Assembly (NCBI GenBank): GCA_030619435.1
Contig: JAUXBI010000044.1
Coordinates: forward strand, 1 to 9,492
From: Syntrophaceae bacterium
Lineage (GTDB): Bacteria; Desulfobacterota; Syntrophia; Syntrophales; UBA2210
DNA: 9,492 nucleotides
Direction of reading: 5' to 3'
Each line of letters starts with the position of its first letter. The first letter of the stretch is position 1. Of this stretch, positions 6,422 to 9,492 are shown in pieces. A model generated the notes under the pieces. That model was not told the origin of the DNA, made no database searches, and saw only the letters and a program-made list of their open reading frames with translations. A program made the translations under genes and the position numbers.

Positions 6422-7282
6422 TCAGGATTCCAGGCTCTTCTGTTGCTTTGTCGCCAGGGCGTTGGTTATGCGGTCTATTATGATTGCCAGAAACACGATG
6501 CACAGTCCAGCCTCGAAGCCGCGTCCAACCTCTATCCGGTTGATTGCCAGAAGCACTTCCAATCCCAGGCCCCTCGCCCCTATCATAGAGGCTATGACCA
6601 CCATGGCAAGAGCCATCATGGTTGTCTGGTTAATTCCAACCATAATGGATGGAACCGCGAGGGGCATCTGTACATCGAACAATATCTGCCGCGGGCTTGC
6701 GCCGGACGCTCTTGCCGCCTCTATGGTGTCTTGCGGTACCTGTCGTATTCCCACGTTGGTGAGGCGTATGACAGGCGGGACTGAGTAGATGAGTGTGGCA
6801 AATAATGCAGGTACTTTTCCCAGACCGAACAGCATCAACGCAGGGATGAGATAAACGAAACTGGGCATGGTTTGCATAGCGTCTAATACAGGTCTGATGA
6901 TTACTTCCGCAAGATCACTCTTGGCCATAAGTATACCGAGGGGGATGCCTACGGCCAGAGACACTACAACCGCCGACGTTGTGAGCGCGAGCGTCATCAT
7001 GGCCAGTTTCCAGTAACCGAAGCTCCCGATCAACACCAGCAACAGGGCCATGACAACCCCCATTGTCCACTTGCGCATGACCCGCCACGCCAGAATCCCC
7101 ACGAATATAACTACCAGCCACCATGGTATCCAGAGGAAGAAACGTTCAATGTTCAGAAGCATCATCAAAAGGGTATGACCTATAGCATCGAACACGCCGG
7201 AAAAATTAGTCAGAATCCAGTCCATGAATCTGTCAACCCAATCCGCGAGAGGAATATTAAGAAATCGTGGAAATTCACTCAT
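6422..7282 (-). CDS. proW: Glycine betaine/proline-type ABC importer permease
   Basis: The 286-residue membrane protein is close to OpuAB of Bacillus (about 282 residues) and shorter than E. coli ProW. Hydrophobic segments are visible at about 53-69, 74-90, 97-120, 143-165, 205-235 and 256-275. The cytoplasmic EAA loop that docks on the ATPase is [12 protein letters not shown] (188-199) with the following IL...MPLAVPSI. The N-terminal 50 residues are amphipathic and aromatic, as in this permease group. ATG at 7282 is supported by AAGGAGG (complement of 7292-7298) 9 nt upstream, a site placed inside the last codons of the ATPase gene. The first 8 nt overlap the end of the ATPase gene, so translation is probably coupled. 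It is the last gene of the importer operon and ends head-on against the ACT gene with no clear terminator. Confidence 0.92.
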   Translation of the reverse strand: MSEFPRFLNIPLADWVDRFMDWILTNFSGVFDAIGHTLLMMLLNIERFFLWIPWWLVVIFVGILAWRVMRKWTMGVVMALLLVLIGSFGYWKLAMMTLALTTSAVVVSLAVGIPLGILMAKSDLAEVIIRPVLDAMQTMPSFVYLIPALMLFGLGKVPALFATLIYSVPPVIRLTNVGIRQVPQDTIEAARASGASPRQILFDVQMPLAVPSIMVGINQTTMMALAMVVIASMIGARGLGLEVLLAINRIEVGRGFEAGLCIVFLAIIIDRITNALATKQQKSLES

Positions 7283-8510
7283 CGGCGATGGCCTCCTTGC
7301 TCTGTATCATGTTCTCGAATATTGAACTGATCTGTATCTCCCCCATGAATTTCCCGTCTTCGTCAACAACGGCAATAGGGTAATCCGCCTCGGCGGCGAT
7401 CGGAAACAGGTCTTCCAGGATCGTGACAGGATTGGTTGTCGGCGGATCCGGGGTAAAGGCTTCTTTCAGAGAGGCCCCGTTGTTTTGTATCACTGTCTTG
7501 AGACGGTTCAAAGTAACCAGCCCGAGGAGATTGCGATGGCGGCTAACCATAAAGGCATAGTCTTCCTTTATGTCCCTGAGAGTTCGAATGGCCGCCTTCG
7601 GCCCCTGCCATTCATACAGGAGTGCCTCCGGCTGATCCATGATTCCCCCGGCGGTCAGTACCTTTGCGGGAGACGCGTCCTGAACGAACTCGCGAACATA
7701 GTCGTCGGCGGGCGATGTGATAACATCTTCCGGGACACCGATCTGCACAACCTTCCCGTCTCTCATTATAGCGATGCGATCTCCCAGCTTCAGGGCCTCA
7801 TGGAGATCGTGGGTAACAAATATAATCGTCTTCTGAACCTTGTCCTGAAGTTCGATAAGCTCATCCTGCATTTCCCGGCGGATGAGCGGGTCCAGCCCGC
7901 TGAAGGGCTCATCCATGAGTAGTATCTCCGGATTTATGGTCAATGCTCTGGCGATTCCAACCCTCTGTCGCATTCCACCGCTGAGGGCTGATGGATGGTA
8001 GTTTTCCCATCCCTTCAGCCCTACGGTTTCGATGGCTTCCTGCGCCCTGGCGTGGCGTTCCTCTTTTGAAACGTCGCCCCTTACCTTGAGGCCATATGCC
8101 ACATTGTAGAGAACGTCCCTGTGGGGGAATAGACCGAAATACTGAAAAACCATGCCTGTTGTATGCCGGCGGAAATCCATAAGCCGCTTTTTGCTATACT
8201 TGAGGATGTCCTCGCCATTTACGCGGATACTGCCGCTTGTGGAGTCGATCAGACGGAGAAGCATTCGAATCAGCGTGGATTTTCCGCTGCCGGATAGGCC
8301 CATGATGACGAAAAACTCTCCTCTGGCGACGCTGAAAGAAACATTTCTGACCGCCATCACATTGCCCGTTTTTTCCAGTATGCTCTCTTTGGATTCAAAA
8401 CGAAGGTCGGAATTGAGGATATCCGCTGCCTTTTTACCAAAGATTTTCCATAGCCCATTGGCCTCTACGCAGATCTCTTCTGTTTGATCCGCCTGATTAT
8501 TATGTTCCAA
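7275..8510 (-). CDS. proV: Glycine betaine/proline ABC importer ATPase with CBS region
   Basis: This is the nucleotide-binding subunit that powers osmolyte uptake. The 411 residues match the ProV/OpuAA length. Motifs: Walker [10 protein letters not shown] (71-79), Q-loop [10 protein letters not shown] (121-130, Q123), signature LSGGMRQR (176-183), Walker B ILLMDEP (196-202), D-loop SGLD (204-207) and H-loop FVTHD with H234. Residues from about 280 to 405 form the tandem CBS region of this family, which in OpuA homologues senses ionic strength; that role is inferred here. The start is TTG at 8510: an in-frame TAG at 8525-8523 bars any earlier start, GAGAGG (complement of 8518-8523) lies 7 nt upstream, and the family N-terminal strand begins at residue 15. 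A later ATG at codon 52 would remove part of the fold. The TAG that bars an earlier start is the stop codon of the binding-protein gene, which lies in the same frame 12 nt upstream. Confidence 0.95.
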   Translation of the reverse strand: MEHNNQADQTEEICVEANGLWKIFGKKAADILNSDLRFESKESILEKTGNVMAVRNVSFSVARGEFFVIMGLSGSGKSTLIRMLLRLIDSTSGSIRVNGEDILKYSKKRLMDFRRHTTGMVFQYFGLFPHRDVLYNVAYGLKVRGDVSKEERHARAQEAIETVGLKGWENYHPSALSGGMRQRVGIARALTINPEILLMDEPFSGLDPLIRREMQDELIELQDKVQKTIIFVTHDLHEALKLGDRIAIMRDGKVVQIGVPEDVITSPADDYVREFVQDASPAKVLTAGGIMDQPEALLYEWQGPKAAIRTLRDIKEDYAFMVSRHRNLLGLVTLNRLKTVIQNNGASLKEAFTPDPPTTNPVTILEDLFPIAAEADYPIAVVDEDGKFMGEIQISSIFENMIQSKEAIADE

Positions 8511-8517
8511 TTTTGTG

Positions 8518-8523
8518 CCTCTC
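8518..8523 (-). promoter_or_regulatory. Ribosome binding site for the TTG start of the ATPase gene
   Basis: On the minus strand GAGAGG lies 7 nt before TTG at 8510 and touches the stop codon of the binding-protein gene. It supports the rare start codon and suggests coupled translation. Confidence 0.55.
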
Positions 8524-9491
8524 TATTTCAGGGCAGCCTTGACTTTTCCGGCTACATCGGCGGAAACCCATTTGGTCCACACGTCAGCTCTGTTTTTGAG
8601 GAACCAGACTGCGCCGTCTTCGGTGCTTCCCTTTGTGTCCATCATATGAGCCAGGATCTTGTTAACCATCGCGGTGGTCGTTTCATATTTTCGCAACATC
8701 TCCACGACATCTGGCGCGTCCTTGAAGAGCCTCGTATTAACAAGAATGTTTACCTTAACAGCTCCGTAGGTACACCCCTTGTCTTTATCCCATACCTTCT
8801 GGTCAAATGCGGGTTCTTCCAGACGTGTCATATCCAATTTCCCCAGAACCCATGTAGGTTCCCAGTAATAGCCTACCCATGGTTTCCCCTTTTTGACCGC
8901 TGACGCCATAGAACCGCTCAGTGCCGCGTCCGAACCCGTGATAAAGTCGTTATAATATTTGTCCAGGCCGTAGGTCTTGAGCTTTGTAGAATTAATCTTT
9001 GTACAGGCCCAACCCGGAATGGAATTGTAAAAGCGCCCCTTGGTTGGAACTTCGGGATCCTTGAACAGTTTCCAATATTTAGACAAATCAGAAACGGATT
9101 TCAGGCCGGGGGCCATAGGTTTAATGCCTCTCTTGGCATCACCTTTAATTACATAAGTCGGGACGAGCCATCCCTGCCAGTTGTCGGAAAAATTGCTTCC
9201 GAGATCGGCTACCTTGCCCGATTTGATCATTTTATCATAGAGTTCCTGTATATTCTCGGTCCAAGACTCCATATTGACATCCACATCATCCTGCATCATG
9301 GCGGTATTGAGCATGATTGTGTCTCCGGGGATGTAGTCCAAATCATAGTCTAGGCCATGCTTGATGATAAACCCGGCTATTCGGTTATGTACCTGAGCGC
9401 TGTCCCAGCCGAAATCACATACCCGTATGGTGCCCTTTGCAGCGGGTGCAACAAGCGGCAGCAAAACAAGCGACATACATACTAAAAACAT
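8523..9491 (-). CDS. proX: Glycine betaine-type periplasmic substrate-binding protein, 5' end probably cut
   Basis: The 322 visible residues form a complete OpuAC/ProX-family binding protein that delivers substrate to the permease. Three tryptophans line up with the betaine cage of E. coli ProX: W77 in NMESWTEN, W161 in IPGWACT and W210 in GYYWEPTW. This supports a quaternary ammonium ligand such as glycine betaine. The N-terminus (about 1-18) is a hydrophobic signal-peptide core ending in VAPAAKG, but it lacks the usual positive residues before the core. The ATG at 9491 is the last codon that fits in the window, so the true start is probably a few codons beyond the edge. Compared with E. coli ProX, the first cysteine of the disulfide near the second tryptophan is replaced by serine (S158), while C163 remains. 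First gene of the importer operon; its promoter is outside the window. Confidence 0.9.
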   Translation of the reverse strand: MFLVCMSLVLLPLVAPAAKGTIRVCDFGWDSAQVHNRIAGFIIKHGLDYDLDYIPGDTIMLNTAMMQDDVDVNMESWTENIQELYDKMIKSGKVADLGSNFSDNWQGWLVPTYVIKGDAKRGIKPMAPGLKSVSDLSKYWKLFKDPEVPTKGRFYNSIPGWACTKINSTKLKTYGLDKYYNDFITGSDAALSGSMASAVKKGKPWVGYYWEPTWVLGKLDMTRLEEPAFDQKVWDKDKGCTYGAVKVNILVNTRLFKDAPDVVEMLRKYETTTAMVNKILAHMMDTKGSTEDGAVWFLKNRADVWTKWVSADVAGKVKAALK

Positions 9492-9492
9492 A

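Noticed and set aside
7485..7922. Plus-strand open frame inside the ATPase gene
   Set aside because: It mirrors the conserved ATPase on the other strand and has no motif of its own.

Overview
The window reads as ordinary chromosomal DNA from an anaerobic, Gram-negative-type bacterium, most likely in the Desulfobacterota (former Deltaproteobacteria). The evidence for this is indirect: balanced GC, the DXP-independent vitamin B6 pair PdxS/PdxT, a PaaK-type aryl-CoA ligase followed by a tandem-ACT protein, an AMP-forming long-chain acyl-CoA synthetase, and a periplasmic-binding-protein-dependent betaine importer. No rRNA, tRNA, CRISPR array or transposase gene was seen.

Layout. Positions 1-297 hold no gene. 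They contain a palindrome cluster, a small GAGATAAA repeat, a long imperfect hairpin (115-182) that looks like a REP/MITE-type element, and then a plausible sigma70-type promoter. Positions 298-1847 encode pdxS and pdxT, both probably GTG-started and 20 nt apart, which together make pyridoxal 5'-phosphate. A stand-alone SAM-dependent methyltransferase follows (1921-2583). After a 104-nt AT-rich gap with a good promoter candidate come a long-chain acyl-CoA synthetase (2688-4484) and a PaaK-type ligase (4497-5798), 12 nt apart and probably cotranscribed. A 168-nt spacer with two inverted repeats leads to a small tandem-ACT protein (5967-6398), a likely amino-acid or aromatic-ligand sensor paired with the PaaK homologue.

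The last third (6422-9491) is on the minus strand and converges on the ACT gene. It is a three-gene ProU/OpuA-type importer transcribed in the order binding protein, ATPase with C-terminal CBS region, permease. The genes are tightly packed: 12 nt between the first two, an 8-nt overlap between the last two. The binding protein keeps the three tryptophans of the betaine-binding cage; its 5' end is probably cut by the window edge. The set probably imports glycine betaine or a related osmolyte.

I do not see strong evidence for an undescribed multi-gene system. The items most worth a second look are the hairpin element beside the pdxS promoter, the PaaK/tandem-ACT pairing with its structured spacer, and the non-standard C-terminal tail on PdxT.
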